Assembly: GCA_017451695.1 (NCBI GenBank)
Contig: JAFTNW010000020.1
Location: forward strand, 54,720-118,719
Reading direction: 5' to 3'
From: Bacteroidaceae bacterium
GTDB taxonomy: Bacteria > Bacteroidota > Bacteroidia > Bacteroidales > Bacteroidaceae
DNA: 64,000 nt
Positions 26,439 through 35,762 of this stretch are shown one piece after another. A model generated the notes under the pieces. The model saw only the letters and a list, made by a program, of their open reading frames with translations. It was not told where the DNA came from and searched no databases. Position numbers and translations under genes: made by a program. Each line of letters begins with the position of its first letter. Positions within the stretch are counted from its first letter, which is position 1.

Positions 26439-26936
26439 CTACTTGTTGTAAATGTGTACCTTCCTTTCTTTGTCCAATATAAATTGTTGTTCTATGGGGA
26501 ATAGGTGTTGTTTCTCAAAATCCCTTGTTGCAAAATCTGTATCACTCCTTTTAATTACTGCATAGGCTTTAATTTTGCCCTTGGTCATAAAAAGAATTGT
26601 GGAAAAGGTATCGAAATTTATAAAATAATCACATTTGCTCCTTAACTTATACGACATAGCAAGATTAGCAAATTCCGTTTGCTTTGTATAATAGTATGGT
26701 GGCACAACAAATATGCTATCATAATCTTCGTTGCAGAAGTCTTTTATAGTGAAAACTTGCTCAATCTGTTGCTTATTTAATGGTAATTCTATTGCTGTTT
26801 CTTGTGGGTGAATGAGCCCATATTCATTTAGTACAAAATAGATATCTTCTTTTATGTTCTTGCTGCAACTCGCAGATACGATAGCTATAACAAAAAATAC
26901 GATTACGGCTTTATAGCCCAATTTGTAGTTCCACAT
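26439..26936 (-). CDS. Lipoprotein of unknown function
   Basis: 165 residues from the ATG at 26934-26936 (MWNYKLGYKAVIVFF); the longer open frame upstream runs antisense into nadK and is not used. The signal ends SASCSKN, a lipobox, so the mature protein is membrane-anchored. The mature part is mixed, with many aromatic residues (VVPPYYYTKQTEF, YFINFDTFSTILFM) and no domain I know. A TACTTTTG box at 26949-26956 on the minus strand would give a very short leader. Base composition is more AT-rich than neighbours, which may indicate recent acquisition. Confidence 0.65.
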   Translation of the reverse strand: MWNYKLGYKAVIVFFVIAIVSASCSKNIKEDIYFVLNEYGLIHPQETAIELPLNKQQIEQVFTIKDFCNEDYDSIFVVPPYYYTKQTEFANLAMSYKLRSKCDYFINFDTFSTILFMTKGKIKAYAVIKRSDTDFATRDFEKQHLFPIEQQFILDKERKVHIYNK

Positions 26937-27024
26937 AATTTTTTCTGGCAAAAGTAAACGCGAATATAGCGACAAGGTTGCTAAAATACTAAATTCTATA
27001 AAGAAAATGTTTCTTGCAAGCGGG

Positions 27025-27897
27025 TTATTCCCTTTGGTCGGCTCCCCACATAAGTTTCTCGCGCAGGTTGAGGATGAACGAGTGCTCGCGGCGGCGCACA
27101 ATGAGTTGTTTGTAGTCGGCTTTTTTTACCGTGATAATGGTGCCCTCGTCGCAGCTTTCGTTGCGCCCGTCAATGGCAATCAGGTAGTTGTGGCTGCGGC
27201 TGTTTACCTTTATCTCTATGGTGGTGCTGTCGCTCAGCACAATGGGGCGGGCGCTGAGGCTGTGCGGTGCAATGGGTGTGAGCACTATCACATTGGCATC
27301 GGGGGCTATGATGGGGCCGCCCACGCTCAACGAGTAGCCTGTGGAGCCCGAGGGTGCTGCCACTATGAGGCCGTCGGCCTGGTAGGTTATCTTCTCCTTA
27401 CCGTTGAGGGTGGCTTCTAATGTCATCATCGACGATGAGGCGTGTTTCATTATGGCAATCTCGTTGAGTGCCACGGGGTAGCTCTCTATCTTGCCGTTTG
27501 CGGCTGTGGCCTCAATGAGGCTGCGCTCCTCAATGAGGTATTCTCCTTCGTGTATGCGCTCTATTATGTGCTCTATGTCGCTGTTGGCAGTGGAGGTAAG
27601 GAATCCAAGCCGCCCGGCATTGATTCCCAATATGGGTATGGGCTTGCGGCCAACGCGGCTTGCGGTGCGCAACAGGGTGCCATCGCCGCCAAAACTTATG
27701 GCAATGTCGGCCGTAAAGTCGTCGCCCTCAATGATTTCGGCTCCTTCTATGGGTAGTTGGCGGCTTTCGCATAGGAATTCATAAAACGGGCGGTCTATTG
27801 CGTAGCTGTCGCCCCATTTTTTTATGGTGCCGAACAGCTCGTCTATGCTCTCCGACTTTTTTGTTTGGTGTATGTTACCGAATATCGCAAATTTCAT
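27025..27897 (-). CDS. nadK: NAD kinase
   Basis: Phosphorylates NAD to NADP. It is 290 residues long with the hallmark GGDGTLLRTA near 72-82, NAGRLGFLT near 95, and the NE/D-rich substrate loop (YPVALNEIAIMKHASSSM). A C-terminal DGR region follows. It is divergent from pdxJ with a 121-bp gap. Confidence 0.96.
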   Translation of the reverse strand: MKFAIFGNIHQTKKSESIDELFGTIKKWGDSYAIDRPFYEFLCESRQLPIEGAEIIEGDDFTADIAISFGGDGTLLRTASRVGRKPIPILGINAGRLGFLTSTANSDIEHIIERIHEGEYLIEERSLIEATAANGKIESYPVALNEIAIMKHASSSMMTLEATLNGKEKITYQADGLIVAAPSGSTGYSLSVGGPIIAPDANVIVLTPIAPHSLSARPIVLSDSTTIEIKVNSRSHNYLIAIDGRNESCDEGTIITVKKADYKQLIVRRREHSFILNLREKLMWGADQRE

Positions 27898-28018
27898 AGG
27901 CCATTATCTCTTTGTGTGCAAATTTAAGATAAATTATTATCTAAATATTATTATTTGTAGTAATTTTGCTTTCAAATTACTAAAATACGCATAATACGTT
28001 TATTTGCAACTGGGATAT

Positions 28019-28738
28019 ATGAAAACAAAATTAAGTGTAAACATAAACAAAATTGCTACCATAAGGAATGCTCGCGGGGGTAATAATCCCGATATTTTGA
28101 AGGTGGCAAAGGATTGTGAACTTTTTGGTGCCGATGGCATAACCGTGCATCCGCGCCCCGACGAGCGCCACATACGCCGTGCCGATGTACCCGCTCTGCT
28201 TGCAATCTTGCGCACCGAATTCAATATCGAGGGTTATCCGTCAAAGGATTTTATGGACCTTGTTCTGCGTGTGCGCCCCTCGCAGGTTACCCTTGTGCCC
28301 GATAAACCAGAGCAACTGACATCGAACAGTGGTTGGGACACCGAAAAGGAGCAGGATTTCTTGCGCGATGTAATGAACGACCTGCGTGCGGCGGGTATTC
28401 GTAGCAGTATCTTTATCGATGCATCGCCCCGCATGGCCGAATTTGCCGCCAAGGCAGGTGCCGACCGTGTGGAACTCTATACAGGGCCTTATGCACACGA
28501 ATATGCGCGTAATCGCGAGAAGGCAATAGAGCCCTTCCTGCAAACAGCGATTCGTGTAAAGCAGTTGGGTATAGGGCTTAATGCCGGGCACGACTTGAGC
28601 CTCGAGAATTTGAAATATTTTACCGATGTCATCACATGGGTCGATGAGGTATCCATCGGGCATGCTCTCGTGTGCGACGCCCTTTATCTGGGCCTCGAAA
28701 AAACCATTAAGGCATATCAGGATTGTTTAATAAAATAA
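28019..28738 (+). CDS. pdxJ: Pyridoxine 5'-phosphate synthase PdxJ
   Basis: Condenses 1-deoxyxylulose 5-phosphate with 3-amino-2-oxopropyl phosphate to make pyridoxine 5'-phosphate in the DXP-dependent vitamin B6 route. 239 residues from the ATG at 28019, close to the E. coli length. It shows the N-terminal LSVNINKIATIRNARGG and DGITVHPRPDERHI motifs and the C-terminal LNAGHDLSLENL. It is followed 12 bp later by exbB, so B6 synthesis and the TonB motor genes share a transcript. Confidence 0.96.
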   Translation: MKTKLSVNINKIATIRNARGGNNPDILKVAKDCELFGADGITVHPRPDERHIRRADVPALLAILRTEFNIEGYPSKDFMDLVLRVRPSQVTLVPDKPEQLTSNSGWDTEKEQDFLRDVMNDLRAAGIRSSIFIDASPRMAEFAAKAGADRVELYTGPYAHEYARNREKAIEPFLQTAIRVKQLGIGLNAGHDLSLENLKYFTDVITWVDEVSIGHALVCDALYLGLEKTIKAYQDCLIK

Positions 28739-28750
28739 TATAACCAAACT

Positions 28751-29458
28751 ATGAATTTGCTTACTGCAATTACAGAAACTACAGCCGTGGCACAAGACTC
28801 TTTGATGGTGCTCACCGAGCCGGTTGCCGAAACTATGAACGTGTGGAGCCTTGCCGTAAAAGGTGGCTGGATTATGGTGGTGCTTGCCATCCTGTCAGTC
28901 ATCGGTATTTACATATTTGCCGAGCGTTATGCAACCTTCCGCAAGGCGATGAAGAAAAACCCTTATCTTCTCGACCGTCTGCACGACAATATAAAGGACA
29001 ACGATATAAAATCGGCAATAAATTATTGCCACAACCAAAATACTCCCGTGTCGCGCGTGCTTGAAAAAGGATTGAAGGCTTACGGCCTCTCTACCACCTA
29101 TATGCGTCAGGCCATGGACAACAGCGCCGGGCTCGAAATAGCCAACCTCGAAAAGGGGCTTCCTGTACTCTCCACCATAGCGGCCGTGGGCCCCATGATT
29201 GGTTTCTTGGGAACGGTAACCGGCATGGTGCAGGCCTTTTGGGAGATGTCCAATGCTGGTAACAACATCGATGTATCACTCCTGTCGGGCGGTATATACG
29301 AGGCTATGATTACCACAGTGGGTGGTCTTATTGTGGGTATTGTTGCGATTTTTGCATATAACTACCTTGTGGCACGCGTTGATAGAGCGCAAAACGACAT
29401 GGAGGGCGAGATTATTGCCTTCATGGAGATTGCCGCCGAACTTAAAGAGAAGAATTAA
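28751..29458 (+). CDS. exbB: ExbB/TolQ/MotA-family proton channel protein
   Basis: 235 residues. TM1 is at about 39-57, and TM2-TM3 are near 137-160 and 185-207 with the Gly/Pro-rich MotA_ExbB signature (AAVGPMIGFLGTVTGMVQAF and GGLIVGIVAI). The N terminus may carry a short exported segment (VAQDS). With ExbD and TonB it energises outer-membrane receptors, which are very numerous in Bacteroidetes. Confidence 0.94.
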   Translation: MNLLTAITETTAVAQDSLMVLTEPVAETMNVWSLAVKGGWIMVVLAILSVIGIYIFAERYATFRKAMKKNPYLLDRLHDNIKDNDIKSAINYCHNQNTPVSRVLEKGLKAYGLSTTYMRQAMDNSAGLEIANLEKGLPVLSTIAAVGPMIGFLGTVTGMVQAFWEMSNAGNNIDVSLLSGGIYEAMITTVGGLIVGIVAIFAYNYLVARVDRAQNDMEGEIIAFMEIAAELKEKN

Positions 29459-29482
29459 TAACACTCCTTTATTTGAGTAACA

Positions 29483-29896
29483 ATGATTAAAAGAAAGACC
29501 AAGGCAATAGATATGTTCTCTATGTCGTCGATGACCGACATTATATTTCTGTTGCTAATCTTTTTTATGATAACCTCCACAATGGTTACCCCCAATGCCA
29601 TAAAGGTGTTGCTCCCGCAAGGTAGCCAGCAGACGGCGGCAAAGCCCCTCGCCCGCATAATAATAGATAAGGATTTGAACTATTATTCGGCATTCGGCAA
29701 CGAGGACGAGATGCCCATCTCGCCCGATAATATAACCGCTTTCCTGCTCGATTGTGCAGCCAAGCAACCCGAGATGTACGTGGCTCTTTATGCCGACGAG
29801 AACATCCCCTATCGCGAAATTGTGAAGGTGCTTAACATAGCCAACGAGAATAACTTTAAGATGGTGCTTGCAACGCGCCGTCCCGATAGAAAGTGA
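29483..29896 (+). CDS. exbD: ExbD/TolR-family biopolymer transport protein
   Basis: 137 residues with one TM helix (about 17-36) containing the proton-carrying Asp in SMTDIIFLLLIFFMI, and a periplasmic domain. Only one exbD is present here, while many Bacteroidetes loci carry two in a row. Its stop overlaps the tonB start by one base. Confidence 0.94.
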   Translation: MIKRKTKAIDMFSMSSMTDIIFLLLIFFMITSTMVTPNAIKVLLPQGSQQTAAKPLARIIIDKDLNYYSAFGNEDEMPISPDNITAFLLDCAAKQPEMYVALYADENIPYREIVKVLNIANENNFKMVLATRRPDRK

Positions 29897-30723
29897 TGGA
29901 AAAGATAACAAAGGAACAAGCCTGGGGCTTGGCGGTAACCGCTGTGGCCCATCTGCTGCTCTTCTTGCTCCTGTGGTTGCTGGTGATAAGGAAACCGCTG
30001 CCGCAGGCCGAGGCGGGTGTGCCTGTTATCTTGGGAAATACCGAATTGGCAAGTGGCGATGCCTACCAATATACCGAGGTAAATGTCGCTCCCATTCCAT
30101 CGCCTGTAACAACCACCGTTCCACCGCCCTCCACATCGCCGGCCGAGCCTCTTGTTACACAAGCCGACGAGCCCACCGTGGCACTCCCGAGCAGCGATAA
30201 AAAACAGGATAAAAAGCGGGTGGAAACTCCCAAGAAAACTGCCGAGCAGTTGGAGGCTGAACGCAGGGCGCAAGAGGCCGAACGCCAACGCCGCGAAGCA
30301 GAAGAACTTGCCCGCGTGGCCAACTCGCGCATTGCAGGAGCGTTTGGCAAGGGGACAACCATGCAAGGCCGTGGCGATGCTGCCATGGGCAATGGAACAC
30401 AAGGCTCGCCGCAAGGAAATTCCCAAGAGGGCGTTGTAAGCGGCACCGGCGGTTATGGCAGCTGCGACCTTGGCGGCCGTTCACTCATGGGCTCCCTGCC
30501 TCGTCCGTCGTACAATGTGCAGGAAGAGGGGCGCGTGGTGGTAACAATAACCGTAAATCCCGAGGGCCGTGTTATACAGGCAACAATAAATTCCCGCACT
30601 AACACTGCCAATGCCTCCTTGCGCCGTGCCGCGCTCGATGCAGCCCGCAAAGCGGTGTTTAACAAAGTGAGTACCGTGAATAACCAACAGGGAACAATTA
30701 CATACTACTTCAAATTAAAATAA
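29896..30723 (+). CDS. tonB: TonB-family energy transducer
   Basis: 275 residues from the ATG at 29896 (TGATG overlap with exbD). An N-terminal TM anchor at about 10-30 is followed by a Pro/Thr-rich span (SPVTTTVPPPSTSPAEP), a long charged helix rich in Ala, Glu and Arg (about 105-145), a Gly-rich linker and a C-terminal TonB fold (VVVTITVNPEGRVIQATI...RRAALDAARKAVF). The layout fits a TonB/TolA hybrid seen in this phylum. It carries energy from ExbBD to outer-membrane receptors. Confidence 0.92.
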   Translation: MEKITKEQAWGLAVTAVAHLLLFLLLWLLVIRKPLPQAEAGVPVILGNTELASGDAYQYTEVNVAPIPSPVTTTVPPPSTSPAEPLVTQADEPTVALPSSDKKQDKKRVETPKKTAEQLEAERRAQEAERQRREAEELARVANSRIAGAFGKGTTMQGRGDAAMGNGTQGSPQGNSQEGVVSGTGGYGSCDLGGRSLMGSLPRPSYNVQEEGRVVVTITVNPEGRVIQATINSRTNTANASLRRAALDAARKAVFNKVSTVNNQQGTITYYFKLK

Positions 30724-30763
30724 AAAAGGGATATCATTGATATCTCCAAAAAAGATGATAATC

Positions 30764-31315
30764 ATGAGCAAAATATTTCTTTTTCTCGCCGATGGCTTTG
30801 AGACCGTCGAGGCTTTGGCTCCCGTGGATGTGATGCGTCGTGCCGGCTTGGATGTTGTAACAACATCAATCATGGGCCGCAAAGAGGTTGTGTCGGCGCA
30901 GGGGGTAACTGTTGTTGCCGATATGCTTTTTGAGGATGCCGCTTTTGCCGATGCCGTGGCACTTGTGCTCCCCGGCGGCGGTGTGGGTACCGACAATCTG
31001 TCGGCATGCGAGCCTTTGCGTGCCGAACTGAAAAAGGCTGCCGCCGATGGCAAGTTGCTCGCTGCAATATGCGCTGCGCCCATGGTACTTGGCCGTACAG
31101 GGTTGCTCGCAGGCCGCAAGGCTACTTGCTATCCGGGTTGCGAGGGCGACCTCTTTGGTGCAGTTTATACAGCAACAGCCGTGGAGGAGGATGGTAATAT
31201 AATTACCGCTTGCGGCCCCGGTGCATCGTTCGATTTTGGCTTTGCTATTGTAAAACGATTCTGTGGCGAGGAGGTTGTGAATACCTTGCGCTCGCAGATG
31301 CAATTCGATAAATAA
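30764..31315 (+). CDS. DJ-1/PfpI family protein
   Basis: 183 residues from the ATG at 30764; ATG at 30755 or 30737 would add a few residues. The nucleophile elbow is LLAAICAAPMVLG with Cys103, and Glu13 (DGFETVEA) is the partner acid, as in DJ-1 and YajL. These proteins protect against or repair reactive carbonyl or oxidative damage. Its stop overlaps the ispD start by one base. Confidence 0.9.
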   Translation: MSKIFLFLADGFETVEALAPVDVMRRAGLDVVTTSIMGRKEVVSAQGVTVVADMLFEDAAFADAVALVLPGGGVGTDNLSACEPLRAELKKAAADGKLLAAICAAPMVLGRTGLLAGRKATCYPGCEGDLFGAVYTATAVEEDGNIITACGPGASFDFGFAIVKRFCGEEVVNTLRSQMQFDK

Positions 31316-32013
31316 TGAAAAGATATATTATAGTTGTTGCCGGTGGTAAAGGCACGCGTATGGGTGGCGATACTCCCAAGCAGTTTCAGTTGTTGGCAGG
31401 GAAACCGGTGCTGATGGTTACATTGGAGCATCTGCATGCTATCGATCCCTCGTTGCAGATTGTGCTTGTATTGCCACAGGAGCATATGGATTTGTGGAAG
31501 TCGCTCTGCAAGGAGTATGCCTTTGAGGTGCCTATGATGCTTGCCGCAGGTGGAACTACCCGTTTCCATTCTGTGCAGAATGGTCTTGCGCTTGTAGATG
31601 ATATCGATGATGCCATTGTGGGGGTTCACGATGGAGTGCGCCCCTTTGTGTCGCAGCGTGTATATGACGATACCTACCGCGAGGCTCTTATCAGTGGAGC
31701 TGCCATTCCCATGATAGAGATTAATGATAGCTTGCGCCACATAATAGGCAGCAATGGTGCGAGCGAGGTGGTTCCGCGCGACCGTTATCGTTTGGTGCAG
31801 ACGCCCCAGGTGTTCAAGCTGTCGGTATTGCGCGAGGCTTATCAGCAGCGCTTTGTGGAGTCTTTTACCGATGATGCCTCGGTGGTGGAGGCTATGGGAC
31901 ATCCTGTTGTGGGCGTAGAGGGCAACCGCGAGAATATAAAACTTACAACACCATACGACCTGCTCATTGCAAATACCATAATGCAATGCTGGACCTCACA
32001 ACAAGGAATATAA
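31315..32013 (+). CDS. ispD: 2-C-methyl-D-erythritol 4-phosphate cytidylyltransferase IspD
   Basis: Third step of the MEP isoprenoid route: MEP plus CTP gives CDP-methylerythritol. 232 residues with the CTP-binding loop VVAGGKGTRMGGDTPKQF at the N terminus and the VHDGVRPFVS motif near 105. The dxr gene of the same pathway lies elsewhere in this window (39786-40946). Its end overlaps recG by 28 bp. Confidence 0.96.
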   Translation: MKRYIIVVAGGKGTRMGGDTPKQFQLLAGKPVLMVTLEHLHAIDPSLQIVLVLPQEHMDLWKSLCKEYAFEVPMMLAAGGTTRFHSVQNGLALVDDIDDAIVGVHDGVRPFVSQRVYDDTYREALISGAAIPMIEINDSLRHIIGSNGASEVVPRDRYRLVQTPQVFKLSVLREAYQQRFVESFTDDASVVEAMGHPVVGVEGNRENIKLTTPYDLLIANTIMQCWTSQQGI

Positions 32014-34085
32014 AGTATCTGCCGGGAGTGGGTGAGCAGCGTGCCTCCTTGCTTAACAGGGAATTGAAAATATATTCCCTGTATGACTTGTTGTACTATT
32101 TCCCCTATAAATATGTGGATAGGAGCCGCCTTTTCAAGGTGGCGGAGCTCACAGGCAATATGCCTTTTGTGCAGTTGTGTGGCGAGATACGCAGCTTTGA
32201 GGAGATGGGCGAGGGTGTGGGTCGTCGCTTGGTGGCTCACTTTACCGATGGCACGGGTTTTGTCGATTTGGTGTGGTTTCGCGGTATAAAATATGTGAAG
32301 AACAGGTACAAGCTGGGCGAAAAATATCTTATCTTCGGAAAGCCCACAATGTTCAACGGCCGTGTGAACATTGCTCACCCCGATATTGATGTGGCGGCCT
32401 CGGTGCAGTTGAGTGAGATGGGGTTGCAACCCTATTACAATACCACCGAGAAGATGAAACGCAGCGGGCTTAACTCGCTTGCGATAGCCAAGCTCATGAA
32501 CAACCTTTTTCAGTTGATGGAAAGGGAAGTAGCCGAAACACTTACACCCGAAATAATATCCAAGCATAAATTGGTGCCGCTTGCAACGGCACTGCGTGCC
32601 ATACATTTTCCTAAAAACAACAGCGAATTGCAGGCGGCGCAGTATCGCCTGAAATTCGAGGAACTTTTTTACATACAGCTGAATATTCTGCACTATGCCA
32701 AAGACCGCAATATGCGTTATCTTGGGCATAGGTTTGCCAAGGTGGGTGATTGTTTCAACCGTTTTTATTCTGAAAAATTGCCGTTTGAACTTACAGGTGC
32801 GCAAAAAAGGGTGGTAAAGGAGATACGCCGCGATGTAAACAGCAACCGCCAGATGAATCGCCTTGTTCAGGGCGATGTGGGCAGTGGAAAAACCCTTGTT
32901 GCATTGCTCTCCATGCTTCTTGCCAAAGATAATGGTTATCAGGCCTGTATAATGGCGCCCACCGAGATTCTTGCCGAGCAGCACTATGCAACCATCAGCC
33001 GCATGTTACAGGGGTTGCCTGTGGATGTGCGCCTGCTCACAGGCAGCACCAAGCAGAAGGAGAGGCCCGCCATTTTGGAGGGGCTTGCCGACGGCTCGGT
33101 GGATATCCTTGTGGGCACCCACGCTGTGCTCGAGGATAATGTGCAGTTCCGCAACATAGGCCTTGTGGTAATTGATGAGCAGCACCGTTTCGGTGTGGTG
33201 CAGCGTGCCAAAATGTGGATGAAAAACAATATACCGCCCCATGTTCTTGTGATGACGGCAACCCCCATTCCACGTACCCTTGCAATGACGCTTTACGGCG
33301 ACCTCGATGTCTCTGTGATAGACGAACTGCCGCCCGGGCGCAAACCAATAAGCACGCAGCATATATTCCGTAACCGTGCCGACCAGATGTACTCCTTTAT
33401 CCGCCGCCAACTGCAAGAGGGGCGGCAGGTGTATGTGGTTTATCCACTTATAAGCGAGAGCGAGAAACTCGACCTTAAAAATCTTGAAGATGGCTACAAA
33501 CAGCTCTGCAATATCTTCTGCGATTATCGCCTGAGCAAGCTGCACGGCAAGATGAAGCCCAAGGAAAAAGACGAGGAGATGCGTCGCTTTGCGCAGGGCG
33601 AAACACAGATGCTTGTATCCACCACGGTTATAGAGGTGGGAGTGGATGTGCCCAATGCCTCGGTCATGGTTATTGAGAATGCCGAGCGTTTCGGCCTCTC
33701 GCAGCTGCATCAGTTGCGCGGCAGGGTGGGGCGAGGAGCATCGCAGTCCTATTGTATTCTTGTAACCGATTACAAACTATCCGAGGATACCCGCAAGCGC
33801 ATGGAGATTATGGTGGGCAGCAACGATGGCTTTGAGATTGCCGAGGCCGACCTTAAACTGCGTGGCCCGGGTGATATCGAGGGTACCCAGCAGAGTGGTA
33901 TAGCCTTTGATTTGAAGATTGCCAATCTTGCTCGCGACGAGCAGTTGTTGCAGTATGTGCGCGAGGTGGCACGCGAGATTGTGGATGCCGACCCGCAGTG
34001 CGAGAGCCCTGTTTACCGCATTTTGTGGGAACGCCTGCGCGAGATAAAACGCCGCGACAACCGTAATTGGGGCGCAATTTCGTGA
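31986..34085 (+). CDS. recG: ATP-dependent DNA helicase RecG
   Basis: Branch-migrating helicase that reverses stalled replication forks. 699 residues: an N-terminal wedge/OB domain (about 1-170), Walker A GDVGSGKTLVAL near 297, DEQH box VIDEQHRFG near 400, TATPIPRT, and a C-terminal helicase half with QLHQLRGRVGRG. It starts inside the end of ispD, which suggests translational coupling. Confidence 0.96.
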   Translation: MLDLTTRNIKYLPGVGEQRASLLNRELKIYSLYDLLYYFPYKYVDRSRLFKVAELTGNMPFVQLCGEIRSFEEMGEGVGRRLVAHFTDGTGFVDLVWFRGIKYVKNRYKLGEKYLIFGKPTMFNGRVNIAHPDIDVAASVQLSEMGLQPYYNTTEKMKRSGLNSLAIAKLMNNLFQLMEREVAETLTPEIISKHKLVPLATALRAIHFPKNNSELQAAQYRLKFEELFYIQLNILHYAKDRNMRYLGHRFAKVGDCFNRFYSEKLPFELTGAQKRVVKEIRRDVNSNRQMNRLVQGDVGSGKTLVALLSMLLAKDNGYQACIMAPTEILAEQHYATISRMLQGLPVDVRLLTGSTKQKERPAILEGLADGSVDILVGTHAVLEDNVQFRNIGLVVIDEQHRFGVVQRAKMWMKNNIPPHVLVMTATPIPRTLAMTLYGDLDVSVIDELPPGRKPISTQHIFRNRADQMYSFIRRQLQEGRQVYVVYPLISESEKLDLKNLEDGYKQLCNIFCDYRLSKLHGKMKPKEKDEEMRRFAQGETQMLVSTTVIEVGVDVPNASVMVIENAERFGLSQLHQLRGRVGRGASQSYCILVTDYKLSEDTRKRMEIMVGSNDGFEIAEADLKLRGPGDIEGTQQSGIAFDLKIANLARDEQLLQYVREVAREIVDADPQCESPVYRILWERLREIKRRDNRNWGAIS

Positions 34086-34204
34086 TTTTTTCTCCTGTGC
34101 TGCCGATTGGTTGTTACGCTCCGCCACCGCTCAAAGATTCATGTTTTTGTATATTTTAGTAAAAGTTAATTCTTTAATATTCGCTATTTTATAAAGTTTT
34201 TTAT

Positions 34205-34212
34205 TACTTTTG
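34205..34212 (+). promoter_or_regulatory. Promoter box of ndk
   Basis: TACTTTTG (then TG) matches TAnnTTTG and lies 65 bp before the ndk ATG in an AT-rich gap after recG. No clear -33 box. Confidence 0.5.
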
Positions 34213-34276
34213 TGCCATAATGCATTATTAGGGCCACAAGCGGTGTGGCATTTATACGTATAAATAAACTGTAAAA

Positions 34277-34750
34277 ATGGAGAAAACACTCATTCTTATT
34301 AAGCCCAACGCTATTCAGCGCGGCTTGACAGGCGACATTATCACTCGCTTTGAGCGTAAAGGTCTGCGTCTTGCAGGTGTAAAAATGATGTTCATGACCG
34401 ACGAGATTGTGAACGAGCACTATGCTCACCTCAAAGAGCGTCCTTTCTTCCCCTATTTGAAGGCCTCAATGCAGGCTGCCCCCATAATCGCTTGTTGTTT
34501 GGAGGGTGCCGAGGCAGTTGAAACCGTGCGTCTTATGGTGGGTGCCACTAATTCGCGCAAGGCTTTGCCCGGAACCATCCGTGGCGACTTCTCTATGAGT
34601 GGCGAGCAGAACGTGGTTCATGCTTCCGATTCTGTGGAAAATGCACAAATTGAAATTAACCGTTTCTTCAAGGAGGGCGAGTTGTTCGACTACGAGTCGG
34701 CTGTAACCTCTTTTGAATATGGTGGCGAGGAGAGTATCAAATTCAAATAA
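34277..34750 (+). CDS. ndk: Nucleoside-diphosphate kinase
   Basis: Keeps NTP and dNTP pools balanced by moving the gamma-phosphate through a phospho-His. 157 residues. His115 in NVVHASDS is the catalytic residue, and TLILIKPNAIQRG opens the protein. It is slightly longer than the E. coli enzyme (143), with a C-terminal extension around the FDYESAVTSFEYGGEE region typical for this phylum. Confidence 0.96.
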   Translation: MEKTLILIKPNAIQRGLTGDIITRFERKGLRLAGVKMMFMTDEIVNEHYAHLKERPFFPYLKASMQAAPIIACCLEGAEAVETVRLMVGATNSRKALPGTIRGDFSMSGEQNVVHASDSVENAQIEINRFFKEGELFDYESAVTSFEYGGEESIKFK

Positions 34751-34759
34751 GTTCGCAGA

Positions 34760-35629
34760 GTGAAGACTATTAAGCGTATTCTTATCTCGGCGGCAGCCTC
34801 TTTGGCATTTATGGGTGTGGCGGCACAAGATGCCATGCCTCGCCCTGCTGCTGTCGATGCTCCAATGGAGTTAAGCGACTCGTTGGAACTGCACACAGCC
34901 CTGCTTAACGAGGGATTCATTATCCCCTCTGACGAACTTTACCCTACATGGGAGAACAGCGGCGTACACTACACCGCAAAGTTGCCCGATTCCTTGCGTA
35001 TAGATTTGCGTAGATACGCGATGCCCACCACAAATACCAAAATAACCGATGTGTTCGGCTACCGTCCCCGCCGCCGCAGAGCGCACCACGGCCTTGATAT
35101 TAAGGTGCAGCGTGGCGATACCATACGCGCAGCCTTTGATGGCAAAGTGCGTATCACTGCATATCAGCGTCGCGGATATGGGCACTATGTGGTTATACGC
35201 CATAGCAACGGCCTTGAAACCGTGTATGCTCACTTGCAACGCAAATTGGTTACACAGGACCAGAATGTGAAGGCGGGCGACCCCATAGGTCTTGGAGGTA
35301 ATTCGGGCCGTAGCACAGGGCCGCACCTGCATTTCGAGACTGTGCTTATGGGCAAGGCGCTGAATCCCGCATTGTTCTTCGATTTCCCCAATCAAAGGGC
35401 TACCTGCGAATATTATACCTATTATAAACCGGGTACACGCAGGTACGATGCAAAGAGTGGCAGAATGATTGTCGAGGGTCCCGAGCCCAAGTATCACAAG
35501 GTGCGTAAGGGCGAAACGGTATCTACCATTGCCCGCAAGCATGGGGTATCGCAAAGGACAATCTTCAAACTCAATGGCATAAATTCACGTACAATTTTGC
35601 GCATTGGTCAAAGTTTGAGATATCAGTAA
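34760..35629 (+). CDS. Exported M23 peptidase with C-terminal LysM
   Basis: 289 residues starting with GTG at 34760, which is required to include the signal peptide (ends near GVAAQ, residue 23). The LytM/M23 domain has all zinc and catalytic residues: His109 and Asp113 in HHGLD, His189 and His191 in GPHLHFE. A LysM domain closes the protein (about 242-289: HKVRKGETVSTIARKHGVSQRTIFKLNG). It should cut peptidoglycan cross-bridges in the periplasm. It starts nine bases after ndk. Confidence 0.92.
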   Translation: MKTIKRILISAAASLAFMGVAAQDAMPRPAAVDAPMELSDSLELHTALLNEGFIIPSDELYPTWENSGVHYTAKLPDSLRIDLRRYAMPTTNTKITDVFGYRPRRRRAHHGLDIKVQRGDTIRAAFDGKVRITAYQRRGYGHYVVIRHSNGLETVYAHLQRKLVTQDQNVKAGDPIGLGGNSGRSTGPHLHFETVLMGKALNPALFFDFPNQRATCEYYTYYKPGTRRYDAKSGRMIVEGPEPKYHKVRKGETVSTIARKHGVSQRTIFKLNGINSRTILRIGQSLRYQ

Positions 35630-35669
35630 ACAGGTGTAGGTTAATAAAAAAGGTAATTTCCTCCTTTCA

Positions 35670-35684
35670 GTCGTCAAAATGACA
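35670..35684 (+). repeat. Fragment of the dispersed repeat, right end
   Basis: GTCGTCAAAATGACA matches 14 of 15 bases of the right end of the element at 55655-55669. The bases just before (CTCCT) also resemble it. No left end was recognised. Confidence 0.4.
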
Positions 35685-35713
35685 AAGTAGTGTGATTTCG
35701 TATATAACCCCAT

Positions 35714-35762
35714 AAAAAATATGGCTTGCAATTCAAGTTCGAATTTGCAAGCCATATTTTTT
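35714..35762. terminator. Bidirectional intrinsic terminator
   Basis: A 17-bp stem with A6 and T6 ends (35714-35730 pairs with 35746-35762) encloses a 15-nt loop that can itself pair further. It lies between the convergent M23 peptidase and alkaline phosphatase genes and touches the stop codon of the latter. Confidence 0.87.

Noticed and set aside
31842..32984. 380-residue open frame on the minus strand
   Set aside because: Antisense to ispD and recG; no recognisable protein features.
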